Assembly: GCF_002855515.1 (NCBI RefSeq)
Contig: NZ_PKRP01000005.1
Span: forward strand, 1 to 64,000
DNA length: 64,000 nucleotides
Direction of reading: 5' to 3'
From: Rhizobium sp. TH135
Lineage (GTDB): Bacteria > Pseudomonadota > Alphaproteobacteria > Rhizobiales > Rhizobiaceae
Part shown: positions 30,080 to 38,998 of the stretch, piece by piece
How the letters are laid out: every line of letters starts with the position of its first letter
How positions within the stretch are numbered: the first letter of the stretch is position 1
Translations under genes and position numbers: made by a program
Notes under the pieces: generated by a model
What the model saw: the letters and a program-made list of their open reading frames with translations, nothing else
Databases searched by the model: none
Told to the model about the DNA's origin: nothing

Positions 30080-31285
30080 ATGTCGGCTGGTGCAGCACGG
30101 GAACATCACTGGGATTCGCTGCGCGCATTCCTGATGCTTCTCGGCATCCCCTATCACGCCGCCATGGCCTACAATGCCCGTGTCCTCTGGGACATCCAGT
30201 CGCCCGACAAGAGCGAGTTTCTCACCTTCCTGAGTGGCGTCTTCGTCACCTTCCGCATGCCGGCCTTCTTCATCGTCGCCGGCTATTTTGCCGCCATGAT
30301 GCTGGAGCGAAGAGCTGCAGGTTCCTGGCTGCGCGGCCGCTTCGTGCGGCTCGGCGTCCCCTTCCTGACAGGCCTTGCCCTGCTGGCCCCTTTGCAGATC
30401 GCCCTGGTCGACATCAACCAAGCGCTCACCGGCACGATGTCGATGACATCAGCGCTTGATCAGGCGGCCCGGGATGTCACCCATCCTGGCTTCAGCTGGA
30501 TCATGCATCTCTGGTTCCTGCCGGCACTGCTGGCCTACAGCACCCTTCTCGTCCTCGTCTGGCACCCGCTGCGGCAGCTACCGCTGGCAGGGCTAGTCCA
30601 GCGCATTCGCCAGACCACCCTCGCCCATCCCCGCACGGCACTCGCGCTGCTCACGCTCATCGTCATGGCATGGGAGGTTTTCGTCCACCTCGCCCACCAG
30701 ACCATGCTCGCGCGGGATGGCACCCTGTCCTACCTGCTAGCCCATGGCATCGATCCCTATCTGCGCTATCTCCCCTTCTTCCTGATCGGCGTCGCCTTGA
30801 GATCAGTTGCCGAGCTGCGGGGGGCATTCGTCTGGAAAAAGGGTCGGACACTCCCGGCCCTGGCCGTCATCACCGCCATCGCCGCCTCCCTGTTGCGCGG
30901 GCGCGATACGACCGGCGTCGAACTCGCCTATAACGCCGTCGATGGTGCGGCTGCCGTCCTCATGAGCCTTGTGGTCATCGGCATCGCCGAGCGCTTCTGG
31001 AACCGCCCGGATCCGCGCATCGACCGGATCGTCGATGCCTCCTTCAGCATCTACCTCCTCCATCATCCGATCATCTATGCGCTTGCGACGCTCTTCCTGC
31101 TCACCACCTGGCCACCCCTGGTAGAGTTCCTGCTCGTCTGCCTGGTGACCTCGGTGCTGTCCTATGCTGCCCACCGCCTGATCCGCCGCTCGGCGCTGGC
31201 GCTTTTCCTCTTCAACGGCGTGCCGATGTCCGGCAAGACCCGGGATGGCGGCCGCCCGCAAGGCAGCATCACCACACTTCGTTAA
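30080..31285 (+). CDS. Acyltransferase 3 family membrane protein
   Basis: The 401-aa product is a polytopic inner-membrane protein with about ten hydrophobic helices. The start REHHWDSLRAFLMLLGIPYH carries the Arg and His of acyltransferase-3 proteins, and RMPAFFIVAGYFAAMMLERR and SFSIYLLHHPIIYAL are family hallmarks. Members O-acetylate or O-succinylate sugars of polysaccharides, periplasmic glucans (OpgC) or Nod factors. A GGAGG site precedes the ATG at 30080, so the long upstream extension of the frame is not coding. It is followed by the flippase and GNAT genes in the same direction. The substrate is unknown. Confidence 0.88.
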   Translation: MSAGAAREHHWDSLRAFLMLLGIPYHAAMAYNARVLWDIQSPDKSEFLTFLSGVFVTFRMPAFFIVAGYFAAMMLERRAAGSWLRGRFVRLGVPFLTGLALLAPLQIALVDINQALTGTMSMTSALDQAARDVTHPGFSWIMHLWFLPALLAYSTLLVLVWHPLRQLPLAGLVQRIRQTTLAHPRTALALLTLIVMAWEVFVHLAHQTMLARDGTLSYLLAHGIDPYLRYLPFFLIGVALRSVAELRGAFVWKKGRTLPALAVITAIAASLLRGRDTTGVELAYNAVDGAAAVLMSLVVIGIAERFWNRPDPRIDRIVDASFSIYLLHHPIIYALATLFLLTTWPPLVEFLLVCLVTSVLSYAAHRLIRRSALALFLFNGVPMSGKTRDGGRPQGSITTLR

Positions 31286-31346
31286 CCCTGATCTGTCATC
31301 ACTGGAGGCCATACCCGACCCAGCGAGAAGTATTGCGTCCGTACCG

Positions 31347-32741
31347 ATGACTGTTCTGGAAACAGCGGAAAAATGGTTGCCCGCGGGCCCGCGTCTGGTC
31401 CGTGCGCTCTTGGCTGACGACGAGACGGCCCGTGCCCAGCGCATGGCTGCCATCGCCTTCGCCATCCGCATCGTCAGTGCCGCCATCGCCTTCCTCTCGC
31501 AGATCATCCAGGCCCGCCTGATGGGCGAGTTCGAATACGGCATCTTCGTCTTCGTCTGGGTTCTGGTCGTGCTGGCCGGCAGCTTCTCCTCCCTCGGCTT
31601 TCCGACCGCAGTCATCCGTTTCCTGCCGCAATATGATCTCGACCACGCCAAGGCCGAAATCCGCGGGCTGACCTCGACGGCACGCCTCTTTGCCATGACG
31701 AGCGCCAGCATCCTCGCCCTGTCAGGCATCTCGGTCCTGCATCTGTTCGTTGATAGCATCGAGCATTATTACCTCGTGCCGCTCTTCCTCGCCGTCTTCG
31801 CGCTGCCGATGATCGCGCTCGGCGACGTGCTGGATGGCACCGCGCGCGCCAATCGCTGGGCAGTCCTTGGCCTGAGCCCCACTTACATCATCCGCCCGAG
31901 CCTGATTCTCGTCTTCATGCTTCTGGCCGTCTATTGGGGCGCACCGGCTACCGCCGTGACGGCCATGCAGGCAGCCCTCGCCGCCACCTATGTCACGACG
32001 CTTGGCCAGTTCCTGCTCGTCGACCGCCGCCTCCTGAACCGCTACGACCGCGGCGCGCGCACGATCGATTTTGCCGCCTGGATCAAGGTCGCCCTGCCGA
32101 TCTTCCTCATCGAAGGCTTCGGCTTCCTGCTCACCAATTCCGATGTCATCGTCGTCGGCCTCTATCTGCCACCGGACCAAGTCGGCATCTATTTCGCCGC
32201 CGCCAAGACCATGGCGCTGGTGCAATTCGTCTTCTTCGCCGTCAAGGCAGGCGCCACCCCGCGCTTCTCCGCCCTGATGGCCGCCGATGATCGCCATGGC
32301 CTCGCCGGCTTCGCCGGCACCGCCGCGCGCTGGACATTCTGGCCCTCGCTCGCCGTTGGTGCCGTCGTCCTGATGTTGGGCCAGTTGCTGCTCGGGCTTT
32401 TCGGCTCTGCCTTCACCGCAGGCTACGTCCTGATGGTCATCCTCTTTGCCGGCAACATGGCCAAGGCGCTTGTCGGCCCCGCTGAAATGCTGCTCACCAT
32501 GGCCGGCCGCCAGCAGCTGTGTGTCGCCGTCTATGCCGTCGCCCTCGCCAGCAATATTGCTCTTAACATCACGCTGATCCCCGCCTGGGGTCTCGCAGGC
32601 GCCGCCACCGCCACGGCCGCCGCCATGACCATCGAGGCCCTTCTCCTGCATGTCGCGGTCCGCCGCGCGCTCGGCATCGTCGTCTTCGCCTTTGCCGATC
32701 CGCATGCCCTGACGCCCCGCACGGAGGCCGTCCGCCCATGA
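31347..32741 (+). CDS. Oligosaccharide flippase family protein (Wzx/MATE-like)
   Basis: The 464-aa product has about 12-14 hydrophobic segments and the MOP-superfamily look of polysaccharide flippases: RMAAIAFAIRIVSAAIAFLS, QARLMGEFEYGIFVFVWVLV, ALPMIALGDVLDGTARANRW and the late NIALNITLIPAWGLAGAATA. It likely flips a lipid-linked glycan across the inner membrane. The frame is open to 31245, overlapping the acyltransferase end, but ATG 31347 begins the conserved part. The stop overlaps the GNAT gene start by 4 bp. No glycosyltransferase is adjacent, so the substrate is probably made by enzymes encoded elsewhere. Confidence 0.85.
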   Translation: MTVLETAEKWLPAGPRLVRALLADDETARAQRMAAIAFAIRIVSAAIAFLSQIIQARLMGEFEYGIFVFVWVLVVLAGSFSSLGFPTAVIRFLPQYDLDHAKAEIRGLTSTARLFAMTSASILALSGISVLHLFVDSIEHYYLVPLFLAVFALPMIALGDVLDGTARANRWAVLGLSPTYIIRPSLILVFMLLAVYWGAPATAVTAMQAALAATYVTTLGQFLLVDRRLLNRYDRGARTIDFAAWIKVALPIFLIEGFGFLLTNSDVIVVGLYLPPDQVGIYFAAAKTMALVQFVFFAVKAGATPRFSALMAADDRHGLAGFAGTAARWTFWPSLAVGAVVLMLGQLLLGLFGSAFTAGYVLMVILFAGNMAKALVGPAEMLLTMAGRQQLCVAVYAVALASNIALNITLIPAWGLAGAATATAAAMTIEALLLHVAVRRALGIVVFAFADPHALTPRTEAVRP

Positions 32742-34009
32742 CCGAACGCATCTACAACGAGAGCATGAACAGCGACGCCAACCGGTTGGTCGGCAGTCTC
32801 GCAGGCGCTCCCGCAGCCCCGATTGCGGAAATGGAAGTGTCCGTCGGTCGCCCGGGTCGTCGTCTCAGCGTCTATCCCGGCCAGATGGGCTATGAACTCC
32901 AGGACGAGCTCGAATACCTGACCTACCGCGTGATGGAGGCGAATGTCTTCTTCGCCCCGCGTTTCCTCGCGCCCGCCATGCCGCGCCTTGAAGAGCGTCA
33001 GGTCCGCTTTGCCGTCATCCGCGACGAGGACGAGCGCCGCTCGCGCCTGCGCCTGCTCTTCCCCTTCTCGATCGAAAAGCCGGGCTTCTCGGTCGGTCCC
33101 TCGATCATTCGCGCCTGGGCAAACCCCTTTGGCCCGCTCGGCACGCCGCTGGTCGATGCCGAAGGTGCCGCCGAGACGATCGACAACCTGCTGGAGGCGC
33201 TCGGCCGTCCCGAAGCCCGCCTGCCGAGCCTGCTTGTCATTCCGGACCTTCGCCTTGAAGGCCGCTTCGCACAGCTCGCCCGCGCCGTGGCGCTCGCCCG
33301 CGATCTGCCGCTGACGCTCACCAACGAATACCAGCGGCCGATGCTGCAGAGCTTCGACGACGGACCGAACTATCTGCGCGCGGCGCTCAACAAGAACCAC
33401 CTGCGCGAGATGCGTCGCCAGTTCCGGCTGCTCTCCGAACAGGGATCGGTGACCTACAACGTTGCCCGCCAGCCGGAAGAAATCCGCTTCCGGATGGAGG
33501 AATTCCTGGCCCTGGAAGCAAGCGGCTGGAAGGGGCGCAAGCGCTCCGCCATGGTCAACGACCGCCTGCGCGCAGCCTTCGCCCGCGAGGCGATCACCAA
33601 TCTGGCCGAAGCTGACGCCGTGCGTATTCACACGCTCGACCTTGACGGGCGCGCGATCGCCTCGATGGTCGTCTTCATCATGGCCGGCGAGGCCTACACC
33701 TGGAAGACTGCGTTCGACGAGACCTATGCCCGCTTCTCGCCCGGCAAGCTTCTGATGGCCGACCTCACCGAATGGCATCTCGACGACGCCAACATCGTGC
33801 GCACCGACAGCTGCGCCGTGCCTGACCATCCGATCATGAGCCGCTTCTGGAAGGAACGCGAAGCCATGGGCACCCTGGTGATCGGCCTCAAATCAAACGC
33901 CGACCGCGACGTCCGACAGGTCGGTGCGCAGCTGCATATGTATCGCAACACCCGCAACATCGCCCGCATCCTGCGCGACAAGGTCCTGAACCGCCGCTTC
34001 GGCAACTGA
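32738..34009 (+). CDS. GNAT (Acetyltransf_6 / FemAB-CelD-like) family protein
   Basis: The 423-aa product belongs to the double-GNAT group found in polysaccharide loci (cellulose CelD-like, FemAB-related). FAPRFLAPAMPRLEERQVRF sits in the N-terminal half. NKNHLREMRRQFRLLSEQGS, FLALEASGWKGRKRSAMVND and YTWKTAFDETYARFSPGKLL are the recognisable C-terminal motifs. Members transfer acyl or aminoacyl groups to sugars or peptides. Start and flippase stop overlap as ATGA, a strong sign that the two proteins act together. It would complete a modify-and-export unit with the acyltransferase. Confidence 0.83.
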   Translation: MTERIYNESMNSDANRLVGSLAGAPAAPIAEMEVSVGRPGRRLSVYPGQMGYELQDELEYLTYRVMEANVFFAPRFLAPAMPRLEERQVRFAVIRDEDERRSRLRLLFPFSIEKPGFSVGPSIIRAWANPFGPLGTPLVDAEGAAETIDNLLEALGRPEARLPSLLVIPDLRLEGRFAQLARAVALARDLPLTLTNEYQRPMLQSFDDGPNYLRAALNKNHLREMRRQFRLLSEQGSVTYNVARQPEEIRFRMEEFLALEASGWKGRKRSAMVNDRLRAAFAREAITNLAEADAVRIHTLDLDGRAIASMVVFIMAGEAYTWKTAFDETYARFSPGKLLMADLTEWHLDDANIVRTDSCAVPDHPIMSRFWKEREAMGTLVIGLKSNADRDVRQVGAQLHMYRNTRNIARILRDKVLNRRFGN

Positions 34010-34046
34010 TCGGCATCCGGACCGACGGGCCTGTCATCCCAACCGA

Positions 34047-35681
34047 TCAGCTGGCCCTGGCAATCTCCTGGTCCCTAAGCAGCCTGCGGATCACCTTGCC
34101 GCTCGTTGTCAGCGGCAGCTCCGCCACGAATTCGATCTCGCGCGGATACTCATGCATCGACAACCGGTTCTTCACCCAGTCGCGGATCTCGGCTGCGAGC
34201 GCCGGATTGCCGGCGAAACCGTCCTGCAGCACGACGAAGGCCTTGACGATCTCCGTCCTCAGCGTGTCGGGCTTGCCGATGACGGCTGCCAGCCGCACTG
34301 CCGGATGGCCAATCAGGCAATCCTCGATCTCGGTCGGGCCGATGCGATAGCCGGAAGAGGTGATCACATCGTCGTCGCGGCCGAAGAACTGCACATAGCC
34401 TTCCTCATCCTGCCGACCGAGATCACCCGTCTTCATCCAGTCGCCAACAAACTTGTCCGCCGTCGCCTTGGCGTTATTCCAGTAGCCCAGAAACATCACC
34501 GGATCCGGCCGGCGGATGGCCACCTGCCCCGTCTCGCCAACAGGCATTTCCCGACCGTCAGCATCGATGATCGCGACCTCGTGCCCCGGCACTGCCTTGC
34601 CGATGAAGCCACCCTTGGTGACGCCGAGATGGGCGGCTGACGACAGCACGAAATTGCACTCCGTCTGCCCATAGAACTCGTTCGGCACGATACCGAGTGC
34701 CGACTTCAGCCATTCATAAGTCTCGCGCCCCAGAGACTCCCCCGCAGAGCCGATGCTGCGCAACACGAGGTCGTAAGCCTCACGCGGCTTCTCGACGGCC
34801 TTCAGCAGCCGGAGCGCCGTCGGCGGGATGAAGGCATTGCGCACCTTCATCTCGGACATGATCCGGAATGCCATATGCGGATCGAATTTCTGCGCCGGCG
34901 AGGAAACCACCGGCACGCCAAGCATCAGCGCCGGCAGAAGCGCGTTCAGCAGTCCTCCTGCCCAGGCCCAGTCAGACGGCGTCCAGACCTTGTCATCAGG
35001 CTGCGGCAGGTAGTCATGCGCCAGCTGAAACCCGGGAATATGGCCAGCCAGAACGCGATGACCATGGAGCGCGCCCTTCGGCGGCCCTGTTGTGCCGGAC
35101 GTATAAATCATCAGTGCCGGCGTATCCGGGCCGCTTTCGGCGATCTCGAAAACATCAGGCCTGCCCTCGATCATCGCATGGAAGCCGATGACATCAGGCC
35201 CGGCACCCTCGACCGAAATCACCTTCTGCAGCGCTGGCAGGCGGGCCCGCAGCGTCTTCAGTCTCGCAAGACCAAAACCATTGGTCACGATGACCTTGGC
35301 GCCTGCATCGCGGAGCCGGTATTCCAGCGCTTCTTCGCCGAAAAGCAGCGCAAGCGGCAGCGCAATCGCACCCATCTTGTAGATCGCGACATGCGCGATC
35401 ACAGTCTCGAAGCATTGCGGGAGTAGAAGCGCCACACGATCTCCGGGAACGACACCGAGTTCCGTCAATCCATGCGCAAGCGCCGAGGACTGCGCCGCAA
35501 GCGCGCCATAGGTCATCGAGAGATGGTCGCCGTCTGGCGAGAAATGTTGAAGGCAGATGCGCTCGGGCGCCTTGGCGGCCCAGTCGTCGGACACCACCCG
35601 CCCGATGTTGAAATCGGCAGGGATCTCCCAACGGAAATCTCGGCGAAGCGCCTCGAAAGTATCGCGCGGCTCAAGCAGCAT
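34047..35681 (-). CDS. Acyl-CoA synthetase (AMP-forming, acetyl-CoA synthetase-like)
   Basis: This is an ANL-superfamily ligase that adenylates a carboxylic acid and joins it to CoA. The 544-aa product shows the AMP-binding loop MIYTSGTTGPPKGALHGHRV, the A5 region NEFYGQTECNFVLSS, the hinge and ATP motif KTGDLGRQDEEGYVQFFGRDDDVI with YRIGPTEIEDCL, and the catalytic Lys in LPLTTSGKVIRRLLRDQE. The opening (RRDFRWEIPADFNIGRVVSD) resembles medium-chain or acetyl-type synthetases. Substrate cannot be fixed. It is convergent with the GNAT gene and not obviously part of an operon. Confidence 0.9.
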   Translation of the reverse strand: MLLEPRDTFEALRRDFRWEIPADFNIGRVVSDDWAAKAPERICLQHFSPDGDHLSMTYGALAAQSSALAHGLTELGVVPGDRVALLLPQCFETVIAHVAIYKMGAIALPLALLFGEEALEYRLRDAGAKVIVTNGFGLARLKTLRARLPALQKVISVEGAGPDVIGFHAMIEGRPDVFEIAESGPDTPALMIYTSGTTGPPKGALHGHRVLAGHIPGFQLAHDYLPQPDDKVWTPSDWAWAGGLLNALLPALMLGVPVVSSPAQKFDPHMAFRIMSEMKVRNAFIPPTALRLLKAVEKPREAYDLVLRSIGSAGESLGRETYEWLKSALGIVPNEFYGQTECNFVLSSAAHLGVTKGGFIGKAVPGHEVAIIDADGREMPVGETGQVAIRRPDPVMFLGYWNNAKATADKFVGDWMKTGDLGRQDEEGYVQFFGRDDDVITSSGYRIGPTEIEDCLIGHPAVRLAAVIGKPDTLRTEIVKAFVVLQDGFAGNPALAAEIRDWVKNRLSMHEYPREIEFVAELPLTTSGKVIRRLLRDQEIARAS

Positions 35682-35871
35682 GGCTGAGTATCCGGATCGT
35701 CATGCTGTCTCTGCTAACATTCATCTCGCAGATGCACAATGACGGGCTGAAATCAGCGTAAATCACACGCAAACCTGACGCCTCGCAGGAAGACCGCAGC
35801 GGAATGGACGCGACGTCCGGAAAGCGATTTGGTCGGCAGAGCGAGCAAGGCGAACCATGCCGCGCCGAATA

Positions 35872-36363
35872 TCAGCCCTTGTTCTGGGCCGCTTCCGCAC
35901 GCATCAGCGCAACGAGCGCCTTCAATTCGCCACCCCGAACCATCTGGGCCGGTGTGCGGCCGCCAAAGGCTTCGAGATGCTGGCTACGATACCACTTCTC
36001 GGCCGTTTCCTTTGAGCCAAGGCGTTTCATCGCGAGCGCCAGCACGAGTGCCTTGGCATCCGCAGACGAAACCGTTCCCGCCTCGATCGCGGCATCGACG
36101 CGAGCGATCTGCGACTGCACCGACTGCTGCTTCAGTTTATGCCGCATGGCGGCCACCTGCGGCGCGACGGGCGCAACGATGTTGACCTTGGCCTTGCCGT
36201 CGACGGCAGCGGCCGGGCTCGCAATCACAGGTGCTGCAGCCTTAGCCTTGCGCTTGCCCTTGGCGGCAACGGGCTGGGCCGGCGCCTTCGGCAACAGCGC
36301 CGCATCCACGACAACCTGCTTGACGGGCTGGGGAATGCGGATCTTCTTGGCCGAGGTTGTCAT
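35872..36363 (-). CDS. MbcA/ParS/Xre antitoxin-like (DUF2384) protein with basic N-terminus, no adjacent toxin
   Basis: The 163-aa product has a Lys/Ala/Pro-rich N-terminal half (KIRIPQPVKQVVVDAALLPK, then KGKRKAKAAAP) that looks disordered and nucleic-acid-binding, and a helical C-terminal half ending WYRSQHLEAFGGRTPAQMV followed by ELKALVALMRAEAA. The FGGRTPAQMV block resembles the toxin-binding domain of MbcA/ParS/Xre antitoxins (DUF2384). No RES-domain toxin gene lies on either side: the neighbours are an acyl-CoA synthetase and an antiporter. Assignment rests on the short C-terminal motif and is moderate. It may be a solitary regulator derived from an antitoxin. Confidence 0.62.
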   Translation of the reverse strand: MTTSAKKIRIPQPVKQVVVDAALLPKAPAQPVAAKGKRKAKAAAPVIASPAAAVDGKAKVNIVAPVAPQVAAMRHKLKQQSVQSQIARVDAAIEAGTVSSADAKALVLALAMKRLGSKETAEKWYRSQHLEAFGGRTPAQMVRGGELKALVALMRAEAAQNKG

Positions 36364-36501
36364 GCGTCTTGCTTTCCGTGGATGTGAAATCGCCCCGACG
36401 ACAGGCCGGGTCGCCCCACACGACTGCGCATGCGGATCGGTCTTTCCCTAGCATTCCGGGAGAGACGCTTCAACACGCTAGGCGATCACCTCCAGCCGTC
36501 T

Positions 36502-38337
36502 TTAGGTTGCCCTTCCACCGGCTGTCGCATCTGGAAGGTCGACACCCGCGGCTTCGCCAAGCGCCACAAGCATGCCCTTCGCGATCTCGCGTTCGCCCAT
36601 GATTACGGTATCGGCTCCGAGTTTGGTGAGATGCTCGATTTCGGCATCCGTATGGGCCCGGCCCAGAACCAGGAGACCGGGATAGGCCCGCCGGGCCTGA
36701 TCGACGATGCTGCCCGCCTCGAAACCGTTGGGGATGGCTACCACCAGTCCGCGCGCGCGGTCGAGATTGGCAAGATCCAGCACGGCCTTGCCGGTGGCAT
36801 TTCCGACAACAACCTCGATACCCTTCTCGACCAGTACCGAGACGCGGCTTTCGGCATCTTCGATCACCAGGAACGGAATCTTGTACGACTGAAGATGCTC
36901 GGTGACGATGCTGCCCACCCGACCATAACCGACGACCACCACATGGTCCTCAAGGTCGCTAACGGCCACTTGGCCGGCCTCGCCAGCGGAAGTGAAGCGC
37001 GCCGCATCACCATTTGCCTCGTCTCCGGAGGCAATGGAAGCCGCCGCCATGCTTCGCTCGACAGGCCCTTCTGTGGCGGGTGCCCCAGGCCTTTCGGGCC
37101 TCACAGTCCGTGCCTCCACCGGCCCGACCAGTCGGTCTGCGAGATAGAACATCAGCGGATTGAGAACGATGGATATGATCGCCCCGGCCAGGATCAGGTC
37201 ACGCCCCTCTTCCGGCAGCAAGTTCAAACCGACACCAAGTTCGGCAAGGATGAACGAGAATTCGCCGATCTGGGCCAGGCTGGCCGAAATCGTCAGCGCC
37301 GTTCCGCCACGGTGGCGGAATGCAATCACGATCGCAAAGGCCGCGATCGATTTGCCGATCAGGATGATGAAGACCGTCGCAAGCAACGGCAGCGGCTCGG
37401 TGACGATGATATGCGGATTGAACAGCATCCCGACGGAAACAAAGAACAGGACCGCAAAGGCATCACGCAGCGGCAGGCTTTCCTGGGCCGCCTGATGCGA
37501 AAGCTCGCTTTCCGAGAGGATCATGCCGGCAAAAAAGGCACCGAGCGCGAGCGAGACACCGAATAGTTTGGCCGCACCGAACGCGACACCGAGGGCAATC
37601 GCCAGCACGCCGAGCCGGAACAATTCGCGCGAACCGCGATGGGCGATGGAGTGCAGAATCCATGGAATGACCCGCCGGCCGACAACAAGCATCAGCGCGA
37701 CGAACAGGGCGACCTTGAACAATGTCAGCAGGATGATGCCGACGATTCCGACCTCGACGCCAAGCATGGTGGTGATCGCAGCTGCCAGCGGATCGCTGCC
37801 ATGGCCGGCGTCGCCGACACTGGCGAAGGCCGGGATCAGGACAAGCGCCAGCACCATCGCGAGATCCTCGACGATCAGCCAGCCGACCGCGATTTTGCCG
37901 CGCTCGCTCTCAACGAGACGCCGCTCCTGCAACGCCTTCAGAAGAACCACCGTCGAGGCAACCGAAAGCGCGAGGCCGAACACGAATCCGCCGCCGAGCG
38001 ACCACCCCATGAGTTGCGACAGTCCGAGCCCGAGCAGAGTAGCAAACGCGATCTGAACCACCGCGCCCGGAATTGCTATGGCGCGCACCGAGAGCAGGTC
38101 CTTGAGCGAAAAATGCAGACCGACCCCGAACATCAGCAGGATGACGCCGATTTCGGCAAGTTGTGGGGCGAGCGACTGATCGGCCACAAACCCGGGCGTA
38201 TACGGCCCGACGAGAATGCCGGCAAACAGATATCCCACCAGGGGCGGAAGCTTCAGTCGGTTGGCGATGAAGCCGAAGGCGAAGGCAAGCACGAGGCCCG
38301 CCACGATGGTGGAAATCAAAGGAGTGTCGTGCGGCAT
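36502..38337 (-). CDS. Monovalent cation:proton antiporter, CPA2 family with TrkA-N domain (YbaL/KefB-like)
   Basis: The 611-aa product has 12-13 hydrophobic helices from the N-terminus (STIVAGLVLAFAFGFIANRL, then LPPLVGYLFAGILVGPYTPG, typical for CPA2) to about residue 390, then a cytoplasmic TrkA-N/RCK domain at about 455-575 (DHVVVVGYGRVGSIVTEHLQ, a Rossmann GxGxxG) that binds nucleotide. YbaL/KefB-like proteins exchange K+ or Na+ for H+ under redox or osmotic control. The start has GAGGGGG upstream. It is divergent from the small XRE regulator across 84 bp, so regulation by that protein is possible. Confidence 0.92.
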   Translation of the reverse strand: MPHDTPLISTIVAGLVLAFAFGFIANRLKLPPLVGYLFAGILVGPYTPGFVADQSLAPQLAEIGVILLMFGVGLHFSLKDLLSVRAIAIPGAVVQIAFATLLGLGLSQLMGWSLGGGFVFGLALSVASTVVLLKALQERRLVESERGKIAVGWLIVEDLAMVLALVLIPAFASVGDAGHGSDPLAAAITTMLGVEVGIVGIILLTLFKVALFVALMLVVGRRVIPWILHSIAHRGSRELFRLGVLAIALGVAFGAAKLFGVSLALGAFFAGMILSESELSHQAAQESLPLRDAFAVLFFVSVGMLFNPHIIVTEPLPLLATVFIILIGKSIAAFAIVIAFRHRGGTALTISASLAQIGEFSFILAELGVGLNLLPEEGRDLILAGAIISIVLNPLMFYLADRLVGPVEARTVRPERPGAPATEGPVERSMAAASIASGDEANGDAARFTSAGEAGQVAVSDLEDHVVVVGYGRVGSIVTEHLQSYKIPFLVIEDAESRVSVLVEKGIEVVVGNATGKAVLDLANLDRARGLVVAIPNGFEAGSIVDQARRAYPGLLVLGRAHTDAEIEHLTKLGADTVIMGEREIAKGMLVALGEAAGVDLPDATAGGRAT

Positions 38338-38368
38338 TCGGCCCCCTCTCTGGATTTATCTGGGATAA

Positions 38369-38398
38369 TTGACTATATATGGCAATAGTAACCAATAT
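38369..38398 (+). promoter_or_regulatory. Candidate promoter and operator of the XRE regulator gene
   Basis: TTGACT (38369-38374) and CAATAT (38393-38398) form a plausible promoter with an 18-bp spacer. An inverted repeat ACTAT-N8-ATAGT (38372-38376 and 38385-38389) lies over the -35 and spacer, a position suited to autorepression. It is in the 84-bp gap shared with the antiporter gene. Confidence 0.45.
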
Positions 38399-38421
38399 GG
38401 TCAGATTTTGAGGATCTTCAA

Positions 38422-38694
38422 GTGCCAAAGGCAAAACTGCTGACGCCGGCGCTATGCCGCGCGGGCCGTGGCTTTCTAGACTGGACGCAGACCGACCTCG
38501 CCGAGCGATCCGGCGTCTCTCGCAGCACGATCCGCGACTTCGAGGGCTGCCATCATGACATTCACCGGGCGACCTCCGCCCAGCTCACCCAGGCCTTTGA
38601 AGAGGCGGGACTGAAGATCCTCAGGCTGGATGGCATCGGCACAGTGATCGTCGATTCCGGGAGCGACGGGGCTCCACACGAGAAGCAGGATTGA
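38422..38694 (+). CDS. Small XRE family HTH transcriptional regulator
   Basis: The 90-aa product is little more than a Cro/CI-type helix-turn-helix: LTPALCRAGRGFLDWTQTDL, then AERSGVSRSTIRDFEGCHH, followed by a C-terminal strand part (LRLDGIGTVIVDSGSDG). Such short XRE proteins usually repress their own promoter or a divergent gene. It begins at GTG with GAGGA seven bases upstream. It is divergent from the CPA2 antiporter gene and 61 bp upstream of tRNA-Leu. No HigB or RelE-type toxin is adjacent. Confidence 0.85.
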   Translation: MPKAKLLTPALCRAGRGFLDWTQTDLAERSGVSRSTIRDFEGCHHDIHRATSAQLTQAFEEAGLKILRLDGIGTVIVDSGSDGAPHEKQD

Positions 38695-38755
38695 TAACCC
38701 AGCACCCCTTGCAAGCCCGCCGCGCCCCATGGTAAGTCGCGCTTATCCAGACCGT

Positions 38756-38840
38756 GCCCCATTGGCGGAACTGGTAGACGCGCTCGACTCAAAATCGAGT
38801 TCCGAAAGGAGTGCTGGTTCGATTCCGGCATGGGGCACCA
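38756..38840 (+). tRNA. tRNA-Leu (anticodon CAA)
   Basis: The acceptor stem pairs GCCCCAT (38756-38762) with ATGGGGC (38830-38836), and ACCA follows, so CCA is encoded. The anticodon arm is CTCGA-CTCAAAA-TCGAG, placing CAA at positions 34-36 (reads UUG). A variable arm typical of the type II leucine tRNA and a T-loop GGTTCGATTCC are present. Length is 85 nt including CCA. Confidence 0.97.
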
Positions 38841-38998
38841 TTTCTTCCAGCGAAATCTCTCCGATTTGACGGACTTATGCGGCACGCGTGATTGCCAACC
38901 CGCTGTATAAGCAAGTCATTGCTCATCTTGGGTTGATAGGACCTTCAGCATGCCCTACCCTTTATGACTTCAGGGGTAAATTCGCGGCAGGCTCGACG

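Noticed and set aside
38695-38998. tRNA-Leu as an integration site with a nearby attachment-site duplicate.
   Set aside because: No second copy of the tRNA 3' end was noticed in the window, and no integrase or phage genes are present.
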